In this document: positions 42,121 to 51,449 of the stretch, one piece after another
Numbering within the stretch: the stretch's first letter is position 1
Layout of the letters: each line of letters starts with the position of its first letter
Notes under the pieces: model-generated
The model's input: only the letters and a program-made list of their open reading frames with translations
Databases searched by the model: none
Told to the model about the DNA's origin: nothing
Assembly (NCBI GenBank): GCA_016875715.1
Contig: VGOZ01000014.1
Coordinates: 1-51,449, forward strand
Direction: 5' to 3'
Source of the DNA: Chloroflexota bacterium
GTDB lineage: Bacteria; Chloroflexota; UBA6077; FW602-bin22
DNA length: 51,449 nucleotides
Position numbers and translations under genes: made by a program

Positions 42121-43941
42121 TCAGCCCGCGGCGGACTCTTCGGTGAGTGGCAGACCGACTCGCGTCGCCGCGCCGGCGGACATCACCCGGACTCGTCCCA
42201 GTGCCTCGGCCGCCAGCAAGAAGTCCTTGAACTTCCCGTAGCCGAACTCCGACTCATCGAAGGTCCCGCGCGCCTTGATTAGACGGCTCTTGACTCCAGC
42301 GGCCCCGGCCGAATCGCGATCGGGCGGAAGGCTCTCGCGCACGGCCACGACGAGTTGGTCGAGCAGGTCGGGCGGGATCTCGGCGCCGAATCGTGCCGCT
42401 CGGGTCTCGCCGCGCCGGCCGGATCGTGGACGTACGCCATCGCTACTCGCGCTGCCCGCCAGACTCGGAGCGGACTCGTCCGCGGTGAGGAGTTCGACCA
42501 GTCGGACGCGATGCGTCACGCCATTCACCGTCAGTTCGCGCGGCTCGCGATCGACACGGATGCTGCCCGTGGCAGAGAGGCGATCGAGCAGACGCTCGGC
42601 CTCCGTCCGCGCCTGGAGGTCGGGAAGCGCCTTCATCAACCGGGAGGCGAGAGTGCTGACGACCAGGCCGTAGGTGGCTGGTCGTCCGCTCTCGGCCACA
42701 TCACGGATCATCTGCCGCGCCGCCTCGTCATCTAGTGGCGCGAATTCGACGGGCGCGGCGCCATCGGCCGGGCTGGGTAGGGCATCCGCTCTGGGAGGTG
42801 GCGCCGAGGCCGCGCCGATGCTGCGGGGAACCGCGAGGGGCGCCCGTGTCGCACCCTCGGCGGACGGGGCGGAGAGCCAGTCGACCGCTCCTTCCGAGAC
42901 CAGTTGCAGCGCCCCGGCCTCGACGCCGGCCGCGATCAGGTCGCGGATCGTGGCGAATCCGTAGCGGCGTTCGCTGAAGGAAGCATCTTCGGCGATCAGA
43001 TAGTCCTTGAGATTGGTCGACCGAAGTCTGCCGCGACCCTGCCGGCGGCGCGTCTCCAGCAACTCTCGTATGCGTGCGAAGAGATCGGACCGGCTGACCT
43101 CTGGGGTTGGTGGAGCCGGCGCGACCGGTTCGGGCGCCGCCGTCGCGTGTTCCTCCGGCCCACCCTCGGCCGTCTCCGGTGCGGTCGGTCGCATCACCCC
43201 GGCGCGATCGACGAACGGGCGCCGCTCTCGCCGATCGCGGCGCAGCGGGCGGCGGTTTCCCCCGTCCGTGCCGGACTCACGCGGGGTTGCCACGTCGTTC
43301 GCCGGCGGCAAAGCCTCATCGGACGCAGCCGGCGACGGCGCGGTCGAAGCCGAGGTCTCAGTTGTCGTCTCCGCCGTGGAACGGCCCCGGCGCCTTCGGC
43401 GCCGAGCCAGTTCGGAGACCTCGGCACGGACCGCTGTCGATCGCGCCTCGGCGGATCCGAGGATCTGGCGGTAGGATATGAACTCGTCCGCCATCTCTCG
43501 GAGCACTACCGCGGCCATATCCTGGGCGATCACCACGACGCGCTTGCCTCGTGTCTGCGCGAGGCGAACGATCGGGATCAGGTCCTTGTCACCGGAGACG
43601 AGTACGAGCGTCTCCACCTGGGGCAGGAGATGGAGGGCGTCGACGCAATCCGCGACCAGGCACGGATCGGCCAGGCTTTTTCCCCGCGGTCCACCGGGCT
43701 GTTCAGCCTCGAAACGGAAGGTTGGCGCGTAGACCGGGTCTACGCCCGCTCGGTAGACGGCCAGACGATCGCTGGTCTGGCCCCACTCCGCGTACGCGCG
43801 CGCCAGAACTACCTGCCCATAGCTCTGCGCGGCGCGCACGATCCGCCTTACGTCGGGCATGGTGCCGCCCGTCTCTGCGGAGGTCGAGATCGCGAGGTTA
43901 TCCCAATCGATGTAGAGGGCGACTTGCCCGGTGCCTGCCAT
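42121..43941 (-). CDS. NYN-domain putative RNase with LOTUS/OST-HTH domains
   Basis: 606 aa from ATG 43941 (AAAGGAA about 10 nt upstream). N-terminal NYN/LabA-type PIN fold with acidic residues in [25 protein letters not shown] and [12 protein letters not shown], the pattern of Mg-dependent RNases. A long Arg/Glu/Pro-rich linker follows (about 180-305). Then an OST-HTH/LOTUS domain ([13 protein letters not shown] ... [16 protein letters not shown]), a middle winged-helix-like segment ([16 protein letters not shown]), and a second OST-HTH at the end ([19 protein letters not shown]). OST-HTH domains bind RNA, so an RNA-degrading or RNA-surveillance role is likely (inference). Upstream of guaA on the same strand. 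Confidence 0.8.
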   Translation of the reverse strand: MAGTGQVALYIDWDNLAISTSAETGGTMPDVRRIVRAAQSYGQVVLARAYAEWGQTSDRLAVYRAGVDPVYAPTFRFEAEQPGGPRGKSLADPCLVADCVDALHLLPQVETLVLVSGDKDLIPIVRLAQTRGKRVVVIAQDMAAVVLREMADEFISYRQILGSAEARSTAVRAEVSELARRRRRRGRSTAETTTETSASTAPSPAASDEALPPANDVATPRESGTDGGNRRPLRRDRRERRPFVDRAGVMRPTAPETAEGGPEEHATAAPEPVAPAPPTPEVSRSDLFARIRELLETRRRQGRGRLRSTNLKDYLIAEDASFSERRYGFATIRDLIAAGVEAGALQLVSEGAVDWLSAPSAEGATRAPLAVPRSIGAASAPPPRADALPSPADGAAPVEFAPLDDEAARQMIRDVAESGRPATYGLVVSTLASRLMKALPDLQARTEAERLLDRLSATGSIRVDREPRELTVNGVTHRVRLVELLTADESAPSLAGSASSDGVRPRSGRRGETRAARFGAEIPPDLLDQLVVAVRESLPPDRDSAGAAGVKSRLIKARGTFDESEFGYGKFKDFLLAAEALGRVRVMSAGAATRVGLPLTEESAAG

Positions 43942-44248
43942 AGTGGTGTCGTTCCTTTCTCGTGCGGCGGCGGTTCGCGCGGCATCCCATCCGTTTGTGG
44001 GCGGCGCGAGCAGTCGACGAGCGAGCGGGTTGCGTTCCCCTCGGAAGCGCACCGATATGCGGGTGCGGGTTCATTCCAGGAGACCGATCATCGCGGCGAC
44101 CGGCACGCGCGGGCTGTTGCCACTTCCGCCGTACGTGCGCCGCATTCTCTCCAAATGCCGGACTCGCTCTGTCCAAGCCGATTGGATCATAGAGTACGCC
44201 CAGAGGATGGGCAATCTGATGGTGTGGCGCATCACTTTGGAGGCACCC
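43942..44248. other. Intergenic region between NYN gene and atpI
   Basis: About 300 bp separating divergent units. A TATGAT on the minus strand near 44192-44197 could be the NYN -10, giving a leader of about 240 nt. A 92-codon minus-strand frame here overlaps the NYN gene and has no motif. No known structured RNA was recognised. Confidence 0.4.
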
Positions 44249-44254
44249 TATACT
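44249..44254 (+). promoter_or_regulatory. ATP synthase operon -10 element
   Basis: TATACT, 11 nt before GTG 44266 of atpI. No clear -35 or Shine-Dalgarno, so the operon mRNA likely has a very short leader. Confidence 0.5.
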
Positions 44255-44265
44255 CGGCCCGCGTC

Positions 44266-44550
44266 GTGGGTCCCGGGGGTGCCCCTGTCCGTCGACCGGT
44301 CAGCCGCGGAGTGGCGGTCTGGCTGGGTACAGCGGTCATGGCGGTTCTCGGAGTCGGCCTGGGTGTTGGCCTCTGGTTCGATCTTTCTTTCGGGACGCGC
44401 CCGTTCGGCACACTGGTCGGATCGGGAATCGCGATGCACGGGGCGTTATTCATCGTCTACTGGTGTGTGGTGAGAGCGATCGGACGCGTGGATGAAGGCG
44501 GAAACGCTCGCGTGGTAGAGGCGGTTCAGGGAGCGGATACGAACGGATGA
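44266..44550 (+). CDS. atpI: AtpI/AtpZ-like small membrane protein
   Basis: 94 aa from GTG 44266. Two transmembrane helices (AVWLGTAVMAVLGVGLGVGL and GIAMHGALFIVYWCVV) separated by a short WFDLSFGTRPF loop, the usual AtpI/AtpZ layout; these help assemble the c-ring or admit Mg. The open frame extends far upstream opposite the NYN gene, but only this end is plausible. Its stop overlaps the atpB start (ATGA). Confidence 0.7.
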   Translation: MGPGGAPVRRPVSRGVAVWLGTAVMAVLGVGLGVGLWFDLSFGTRPFGTLVGSGIAMHGALFIVYWCVVRAIGRVDEGGNARVVEAVQGADTNG

Positions 44551-45512
44551 GGATCTTCGGGATCGCGATCCTGGTCCTTGCGGTGGTGATCGTCGGTGCG
44601 ACCCAGGCCCGGGTCAAGCTGCCCCACATTCAAATTCCGGCCGAGGCAATCGCCGGCGTGGGGAGCTTCCCGATCACGAACACCATGCTGGCGGGCTGGA
44701 TCTCGGTGGTTGTGATCCTTGCGATTACCCTTCGGGCGGTGGGCCAGTCCCGCGACGTCCCCGGGCGCCTCCAGGGGTTTATCGAGGTCGTGATCGGGTT
44801 CTTTCTCAACCTCTGCGAGAGCGTCGCGGGTCCCGAGCGCGGCCGGCGATTCTTCCCAATCGTGGGCTCGATCTTCCTGTTCCTGGTCGTTTCGAACTGG
44901 ATGGGGCTCCTCCCCGGTTACACGACCATCGAAGTCAAGGAGTGGCGTGCGCCTGCCTCGGCCGAGACAGTAGCTGTCAAGAAGGATGTCCACCTCGCCA
45001 AAGATGACCACGCCGGAAAGGATGATCACGGGAAGTCGGCGGGGATCCCCCTGCTTCGCGCGGTGAGCTCGGACTTGAACACCACGCTCGCGCTCGGCCT
45101 CCTCTCGGTTCTCCTCACGCAGGTCTACGGTCTTCGGTATCTGAAAGGTGAGTACGTTCAGCGATTCTTCAACTTCCGCGAGGGTCCCATCGGGTTCTAC
45201 GTCGGAGTTCTCGAACTGATCGGGGAGTTCGCCAAGATCATCTCCTTCACCTTCCGACTCTTTGGGAACATCTTCGCCGGAGAGGTTCTCCTCGCCGTGA
45301 TCGTGTTCCTTCTCCCCTGGGTCGCCGTCCTGCCGTTCCTCGGTCTGGAGTTGTTCGTGGGGCTCATCCAGGCCTTCGTGTTCGCGGTGCTGACGCTGGT
45401 CTTCATGACCCTCGCGACCACGAGCCACGCTCACCACGATGACAGTCACTCAGGTGTTCACGATCCTGCCTCCGGGCACGATCAGGCGCACACGAACCGG
45501 GCTCATTCCTAA
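44547..45512 (+). CDS. atpB: ATP synthase subunit a
   Basis: 321 aa, longer than the usual 230-270. Conserved proton-path Arg in FRLFGNIFAGEVLL and the C-terminal FVGLIQAFVFAVLTLVF helix. Extra features are a Lys/Asp/His-rich loop (about 145-170) between early helices and a His-rich tail with eight His in the last 29 residues. Membrane stator part of Fo; works with the c-ring. Confidence 0.95.
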   Translation: MRIFGIAILVLAVVIVGATQARVKLPHIQIPAEAIAGVGSFPITNTMLAGWISVVVILAITLRAVGQSRDVPGRLQGFIEVVIGFFLNLCESVAGPERGRRFFPIVGSIFLFLVVSNWMGLLPGYTTIEVKEWRAPASAETVAVKKDVHLAKDDHAGKDDHGKSAGIPLLRAVSSDLNTTLALGLLSVLLTQVYGLRYLKGEYVQRFFNFREGPIGFYVGVLELIGEFAKIISFTFRLFGNIFAGEVLLAVIVFLLPWVAVLPFLGLELFVGLIQAFVFAVLTLVFMTLATTSHAHHDDSHSGVHDPASGHDQAHTNRAHS

Positions 45513-45758
<246 letters not shown>

Positions 45759-45767
45759 GAGCGACTG

Positions 45768-46265
45768 ATGGATCAACTGGGGATCAACGTCCCCGGGCTG
45801 GTCGCCCAGCTCGTCAACTTCCTGCTGCTCTTGTTCCTCCTCACGAAGTTCGTCTTCCCGCGGATCGTTCAGGCACTGGACGCGCGTTCGGAGAAGATTC
45901 GGCTGAGTCTCGATCGAGCCGACGAGGTTAAGGCCGAGGCCGAGCGGATGGAACGCCAGTTCCAGGAGCGCTTGGCGGAGGCGCGTCGCGAGGGGCAGCA
46001 GATCGTCGCCAACGCGAATCAGATCGCGCAGCGCATCCAGGAAGACGCTCACGCCCGCGCGACCCAAGATGCGGAGACATTCCTGAATCGGGCCCGAGAG
46101 CAGGTCCAGCGCGAGACCGAGAGTGCCCGCGCGCAATTGCGTCAGGAGGTCGCCGGGCTGGCGATCCTCGCCGCGAGTCGCGTCATCCAGCAGGCCTTGA
46201 GCGAGAAGGACCACGTGGACCTGATCCACCGGGTGCTGGACGAGGCCGAGGCTGGCAGTCGGTGA
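45768..46265 (+). CDS. atpF: ATP synthase subunit b
   Basis: 165 aa. One N-terminal membrane helix (VNFLLLLFLLTKFVF) followed by a long charged coiled coil to residue 165. Peripheral stalk linking Fo to delta. Starts 9 bp after atpE. Confidence 0.93.
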   Translation: MDQLGINVPGLVAQLVNFLLLLFLLTKFVFPRIVQALDARSEKIRLSLDRADEVKAEAERMERQFQERLAEARREGQQIVANANQIAQRIQEDAHARATQDAETFLNRAREQVQRETESARAQLRQEVAGLAILAASRVIQQALSEKDHVDLIHRVLDEAEAGSR

Positions 46266-46298
46266 GCGTGTGCCAGATGGGAGCGCCGAGGGACCCCG

Positions 46299-46829
46299 AT
46301 GGCCGGTGAGTCGCTGGCTCGCCGTTATGCGCAGGCCGCTTTCGAGCTCGCGCTGGAGGTAGGCGAGGACCCCTCTGAGTGGGTGCGGGATCTGCGCACT
46401 CTCGCGCGCGAGACCGAGGAGCCGGCACTGGCGACGATTCTCCAGTCGCCGCGGATTCCGTTCTCCAGAAAGCGGGAGATCATCGGTCCGGCGATCGAAG
46501 GGTTGCCCCGACTCCGGCAGAACCTGATCCTGGCGATGGTGGAGAATGGGCGCACGGCGTCGATCTCTCGCGTGGCACAGGAATTGCAGCGCCGGGTCAA
46601 CGACCTTCAAGGTGTCGTCGATGCGGAAGTGACTACCGCAATCGCGATCGATGAGGGGACCGCCGAGCAGATCGGTCAACTTCTCGGGAAGATCACCGGC
46701 AAGCGCGTGACGATGCAGCGTCGGGTCGATCCGTCGATCCTCGGTGGCCTCATCGCGCGAGTCGAAGACTCGCTCATCAACGCAAGCGTCGCGGGGCGTC
46801 TGAACGCGCTTCGCGATCAACTCACTTAG
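46299..46829 (+). CDS. atpH: ATP synthase subunit delta
   Basis: 176 aa. N-terminal SLARRYAQAAFELALE helix and C-terminal block ALDEGTAEQIG-like AIDEGTAEQIGQLLGKITGK with RVDPSILGGLIARVEDSLIN, typical of OSCP/delta. 33-bp gap after atpF. Confidence 0.93.
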   Translation: MAGESLARRYAQAAFELALEVGEDPSEWVRDLRTLARETEEPALATILQSPRIPFSRKREIIGPAIEGLPRLRQNLILAMVENGRTASISRVAQELQRRVNDLQGVVDAEVTTAIAIDEGTAEQIGQLLGKITGKRVTMQRRVDPSILGGLIARVEDSLINASVAGRLNALRDQLT

Positions 46830-46841
46830 GGGGTCACCGTC

Positions 46842-48350
46842 ATGGTGGTGCGCGCAGAAGAGATCACCAACATCCTCAAGGATCGCATCCAGCAATTCGG
46901 GATGCAGGTCCAGACGACCAATGTCGGCTCGGTGATCGAGGTCCACGATGGGGTCGCACGGATCTACGGCCTTAGCAACGCCGTATCCGGCGAGATGCTG
47001 GCCTTCTCAAACGGGATCTACGGACTTGCGCTCAACCTCGAGGAGGACACCGTCGGTGCGGTACTCCTGGGCGATGAGGTCGGTATCAAAGAGGGCGACG
47101 AAGTGCGATCGACCGGTCGCGTCGCCGACGTACCGGTGGGGAACGCCCTAGTGGGGCGAGTCGTCAACGCGATCGGCGAGCCGATCGATGGCAAGGGCCC
47201 GATCGACGCGTCGGAGCGGCGTCCGGTCGAGCGGATCGCGCCCAACGTGACAACCCGCAAGTCGGTCGATACGCCGCTCTCCACCGGTATCAAGGCAGTC
47301 GACTCGATGCTCGCTATCGGCCGAGGTCAGCGCGAACTCATCATCGGGGACCGCGGCACCGGCAAGAGTGCGGTGGCAATCGACGCGATCGTCAATCAGA
47401 AGAAGGGCGACGTCGTGTGTGTCTACGTTGCTATCGGCCAGAAGGCGTCCAAGGTGGCTCAAGTCGTCGCGACGCTCGAGCGGTACGGCGTTCTGGAGAA
47501 CACCATCGTCGTCGCCGCGAATGCGACCGAGCCCGCCGCGCTGCAGTACCTGGCGCCGTACGCCGGGTGCGCGATGGGTGAATTCTTCCTCGACCAGGGG
47601 AAGGATGCCCTGATCGTCTATGACGACCTCACCAAGCATGCCTGGGCATACCGGCAGATGTCGCTGTTGTTGCGTCGTCCGCCCGGTCGCGAGGCCTATC
47701 CGGGTGACGTGTTCTACCTCCACTCTCGGCTTCTGGAACGAGCCTGCCGCCTCAATGCGGAGAATGGCGGTGGGTCGCTGACAGCGCTGCCCATCATCGA
47801 GACCCAGGCGAACGACGTCTCGGCCTATATCCCGACGAACGTGATCTCCATCACCGATGGGCAGATCTATCTCGAATCGGATCTCTTCTACGCCGGCGTT
47901 CGACCGGCGATCAACGTGGGCCTTTCGGTGAGCCGTGTCGGTTCGGCGGCACAACGGCGCGCGATGCGCCAGGTGGCGGGGCGTATGCGACTCGAATTCG
48001 CACAGTACCGCGAACTCGCAGCCTTCGCCCAGTTCGGATCCGAGCTCGATGCCGCGACCCGGCGGCAGCTCGATCGCGGCGCTCGCATCACCGAGGTGTT
48101 CAAGCAGCTGCAGTATCGCCCCCTCACGATGCAGAAGGAGGTGGCGATCATCTTTGCGGTGACCAACGGCTTTCTCGACGATGTGCCGGTCGAGAAGGTA
48201 CAGGCGTTCGAGGCTGCCTTCCACACATTCCTCGATACGAACCATCCAGGTTGGCTCGAGGCGCTGGGAACCAAGCTTGCGCTGGACGACGAACTGACCG
48301 CCCAGTTGCGTAGCGCACTGACCGAGTTCAAGGCGAGCGTTCCGTACTGA
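46842..48350 (+). CDS. atpA: ATP synthase subunit alpha
   Basis: 502 aa. Regulatory nucleotide-binding F1 subunit. P-loop reads [11 protein letters not shown] (usually GDRQTGKT), followed by [42 protein letters not shown] and [14 protein letters not shown] 46842 lies 12 bp after atpH. Confidence 0.96.
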   Translation: MVVRAEEITNILKDRIQQFGMQVQTTNVGSVIEVHDGVARIYGLSNAVSGEMLAFSNGIYGLALNLEEDTVGAVLLGDEVGIKEGDEVRSTGRVADVPVGNALVGRVVNAIGEPIDGKGPIDASERRPVERIAPNVTTRKSVDTPLSTGIKAVDSMLAIGRGQRELIIGDRGTGKSAVAIDAIVNQKKGDVVCVYVAIGQKASKVAQVVATLERYGVLENTIVVAANATEPAALQYLAPYAGCAMGEFFLDQGKDALIVYDDLTKHAWAYRQMSLLLRRPPGREAYPGDVFYLHSRLLERACRLNAENGGGSLTALPIIETQANDVSAYIPTNVISITDGQIYLESDLFYAGVRPAINVGLSVSRVGSAAQRRAMRQVAGRMRLEFAQYRELAAFAQFGSELDAATRRQLDRGARITEVFKQLQYRPLTMQKEVAIIFAVTNGFLDDVPVEKVQAFEAAFHTFLDTNHPGWLEALGTKLALDDELTAQLRSALTEFKASVPY

Positions 48351-48351
48351 C

Positions 48352-49221
48352 ATGCCGAGCGCGAGAGAGATTCGGCGGCGCATTCGGTCGGTCCGGAGCA
48401 CGTCGCAGATCACCAAGGCGATGGAGATGGTCTCTGCCGCCAAGTTGCGCCGCGCGCAAAACAGCGCTGTCGCCGGCCGCCCTTATGCCGATCAGTTGCT
48501 CGACGTCGTGAGCGTGCTCCATGCCAGGGCCGGTGAGTCCGAAGAGATCCACCCGTTTCTCCGCACCCGACCGGAGCGCCGGGCGATGCTTATCCTCGTC
48601 ACTCCCGATCGCGGCCTGACGGGCTCGCTAGTCGGGAACCTGCTTCGGGCGGCGCAGAACTTTTTGCTCGATCATCCGGACCCGCAGATCATCGCCGTTG
48701 GGCGCAAGGGGCGAGACTTCTTGGTGCGCCGAGGACGGAACGTCGTCGCCGAGTTCACAGCGTTGGGCGACCGGCCGGGTATCCTCGACCTCGCGCCGAT
48801 CGCGCGCATCGCCGGCGAGGCGTACACCGCGGAGGAGGTCGACCAGGTCAGCGTCCTGTACGGAAGGTTCGTGACCACCACCAACCAGGCCGTCACGACC
48901 ATGCCGCTGCTCCCCATCGCCGCGCCGCGCGATGAGGTCGCAGAGGTCCACTACGCGGATTACCTTTTCGAACCCAGCCCCGCAGAAGTTCTCAACGCGC
49001 TCCTGCCGCGCTACGTGGAGGTCGAGATCTACCACGCGTTGCTGGAGGCGATCGCAAGCGAGCACGCCGCCCGGATGGTGGCGATGCACAACGCGACCGA
49101 GAATGCCAAGGACATCGTCAAATCCCTCACCCTTACATACAACAAGGCCCGCCAGGCTGGCATTACCAAAGAGATTCTGGAGATCGCGGGCGGCGCCGAA
49201 GCGCTGCGCGCCGCGAGTTAG
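48352..49221 (+). CDS. atpG: ATP synthase subunit gamma
   Basis: 289 aa rotor shaft. N-terminal EIRRRIRSVRSTSQITKAMEMVSAAKLRRAQ and C-terminal MHNATENAKDIVKSLTLTYNKARQAGITKEILEI helices form the coiled coil. ATG one base after the atpA stop. Confidence 0.96.
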   Translation: MPSAREIRRRIRSVRSTSQITKAMEMVSAAKLRRAQNSAVAGRPYADQLLDVVSVLHARAGESEEIHPFLRTRPERRAMLILVTPDRGLTGSLVGNLLRAAQNFLLDHPDPQIIAVGRKGRDFLVRRGRNVVAEFTALGDRPGILDLAPIARIAGEAYTAEEVDQVSVLYGRFVTTTNQAVTTMPLLPIAAPRDEVAEVHYADYLFEPSPAEVLNALLPRYVEVEIYHALLEAIASEHAARMVAMHNATENAKDIVKSLTLTYNKARQAGITKEILEIAGGAEALRAAS

Positions 49222-50667
<1,446 letters not shown>

Positions 50668-51093
50668 GTGCCGGGCCTATCGCTCGATATCGTCACAGCC
50701 GAACGGGAGGTATTTCCACTCGAGGATGTGGACGCGGTCACGCTCCCGGCCGCGGGTGGCGAATTGACGATCCTGCCGCATCACGCGTCGCTGCTCACGC
50801 TGTTGCAGGCCGGGGTGATGCGGGTCACCCGGCGTGGCGGCGTGGTCGAACTGGCGATCACCGGTGGGTTTGCTGAGATCCACGGGTCGAAATTGCGCGT
50901 TCTCGCCGACGCGGCCGAGCGCAGCGAGGAGATCGATCTCGCGCGGGCGCAGGCGGCCGAGGCGCGGGCGAAAGCGCTGCTGGCGGATCCGAGTCAGATT
51001 CGCGAAGGCCCGGCCGCTGCGGAGATGCTGCGGAGATCACAGGTTCGTTTGAAAGTTGCGCGCCGCCGCCGCGCGGACGGTTCGAGCGGCTAG
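50668..51093 (+). CDS. atpC: ATP synthase subunit epsilon
   Basis: 141 aa. N-terminal beta-sandwich (VTAEREVF, LTILPHHASLLTLLQAG) and C-terminal helical pair rich in Ala/Glu/Arg that can inhibit rotation. GTG immediately follows the atpD TGA. Confidence 0.93.
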   Translation: MPGLSLDIVTAEREVFPLEDVDAVTLPAAGGELTILPHHASLLTLLQAGVMRVTRRGGVVELAITGGFAEIHGSKLRVLADAAERSEEIDLARAQAAEARAKALLADPSQIREGPAAAEMLRRSQVRLKVARRRRADGSSG

Positions 51094-51127
51094 ACTGAGC
51101 GCCGACCAGAAGAGGGAGGCGACCGGA

Positions 51128-51449
51128 TTGGGTGACTGCCTCGTCGTGCGGGGAGGGACTCCGCTGCGCGGCGATGTCTGGGCGTCCGGCTCGAAGAATG
51201 CCGCGCTGCCCATGCTGGCGGCGACGCTGCTGACGCGTGATGAGGTGGTCGTCGATAACCTCCCGGTGATCGACGATATCCGCCGGATGCTCGCGCTCCT
51301 GGAGCGCCTGGGAGCAGACGTCGACCTCGACGAAGAGAACCACAGCGTGCGTATCCGCGCTCGCGATCTGACCTCGAGCGAGATCGACGCCGCGCACGCC
51401 ACGGCAATGCGGGCGTCCTTCCTCCTCATCGGCCCGCTTCTGGCCCGCA
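51128..51449 (+). CDS. murA: UDP-N-acetylglucosamine 1-carboxyvinyltransferase, 5' part
   Basis: About 107 codons before the window ends. Adds enolpyruvate to UDP-GlcNAc, the committed murein step. VRGGTPLRGDVWASGSKNAALPMLAATLLT holds the substrate-binding Lys-Asn pair; then VVDNLPVIDDIRRMLALLERLGADV. TTG 51128 has GAGGGAGG about 7 nt upstream; GTG 51146 is an alternative. It follows atpC by 34 bp, so it may be co-transcribed with the ATP synthase genes. Confidence 0.88.
   Translation, partial: MGDCLVVRGGTPLRGDVWASGSKNAALPMLAATLLTRDEVVVDNLPVIDDIRRMLALLERLGADVDLDEENHSVRIRARDLTSSEIDAAHATAMRASFLLIGPLLAR

Noticed and set aside
43898-44176. 92-codon minus-strand frame upstream of the NYN gene
   Set aside because: Arg/Pro/His-rich with no motif; it overlaps the NYN start in another frame. 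More likely untranslated leader.

Overview
GC-rich bacterial chromosome segment, read as a member of the Chloroflexota or a close relative. The reasons are the coenzyme-B12 ribonucleotide reductase next to nrdR, a dcw cluster that keeps the murein genes but not ftsA/ftsQ/ftsW/ftsI, a DegS/DegU-like pair, an SCO1664-family protein, and a peptidase tail of a type I associate with Chloroflexota. This assignment rests on gene content and recalled family sequences, not on a search. No rRNA, tRNA, CRISPR array or insertion sequence was seen.

Layout. 1-418: no gene, two strong hairpins. 419-3326 (-): operon of a TIM-barrel isomerase, a ThiS/MoaD-like carrier and an aldehyde:ferredoxin oxidoreductase. 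3424-8970: single genes (SCO1664 family, Zn-ribbon membrane protein, M1-like peptidase, PAP2 phosphatase, FlgM-like, ABM-like, Mpg, frameshifted DUF1992). 8971-10665 (-): yggT, yggS and pgeF, the ylm genes usually found near ftsZ. 10714-13647 (-): nrdR-nrdJ behind a promoter holding two NrdR boxes. 13971-25292 (-): ftsZ-ddl-murB-murC-cvpA-like-murG-murD-mraY-murF-rsmH, mostly joined by ATGA/GTGA overlaps. 25314-27634 (+): sodA and a primary-type sigma factor. 27578-30561 (-): DUF192 and a decayed Tad/Flp pilus locus (flp, cpaB, truncated cpaE, broken tadC). 30881-36034 (-): response regulator, histidine kinase, slipin, NfeD, hisS. hisS is preceded by a His-rich leader peptide and an attenuator. 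36211-38152 (+): hisD-hisB. 38172-43941 (-): purS-purC-purD-guaA and a NYN/LOTUS protein. 44266-51093 (+): the complete F1Fo ATP synthase operon with atpI, followed by murA, which is cut by the window edge.

How the genes work together. The dcw block supplies lipid-linked peptidoglycan precursor from UDP-MurNAc to lipid II, plus FtsZ. murA at the right edge is the committed step of the same pathway. nrdRJ, purSCD and guaA supply nucleotides. hisS and hisDB are divergent from one 176-bp region, so synthesis and charging of histidine may be co-ordinated.

Most notable signals: (1) many transcription-unit starts carry a -10 hexamer only 6-8 nt before the start codon, implying leaderless mRNAs; (2) a histidine attenuator for hisS whose leader peptide itself appears leaderless; (3) three 17-bp tandem repeats over the flp start codon that put the Shine-Dalgarno-proximal ATG out of frame; (4) stepwise decay of the Tad machinery; (5) NrdR boxes 32 bp apart, one filling the -35/-10 spacer exactly.
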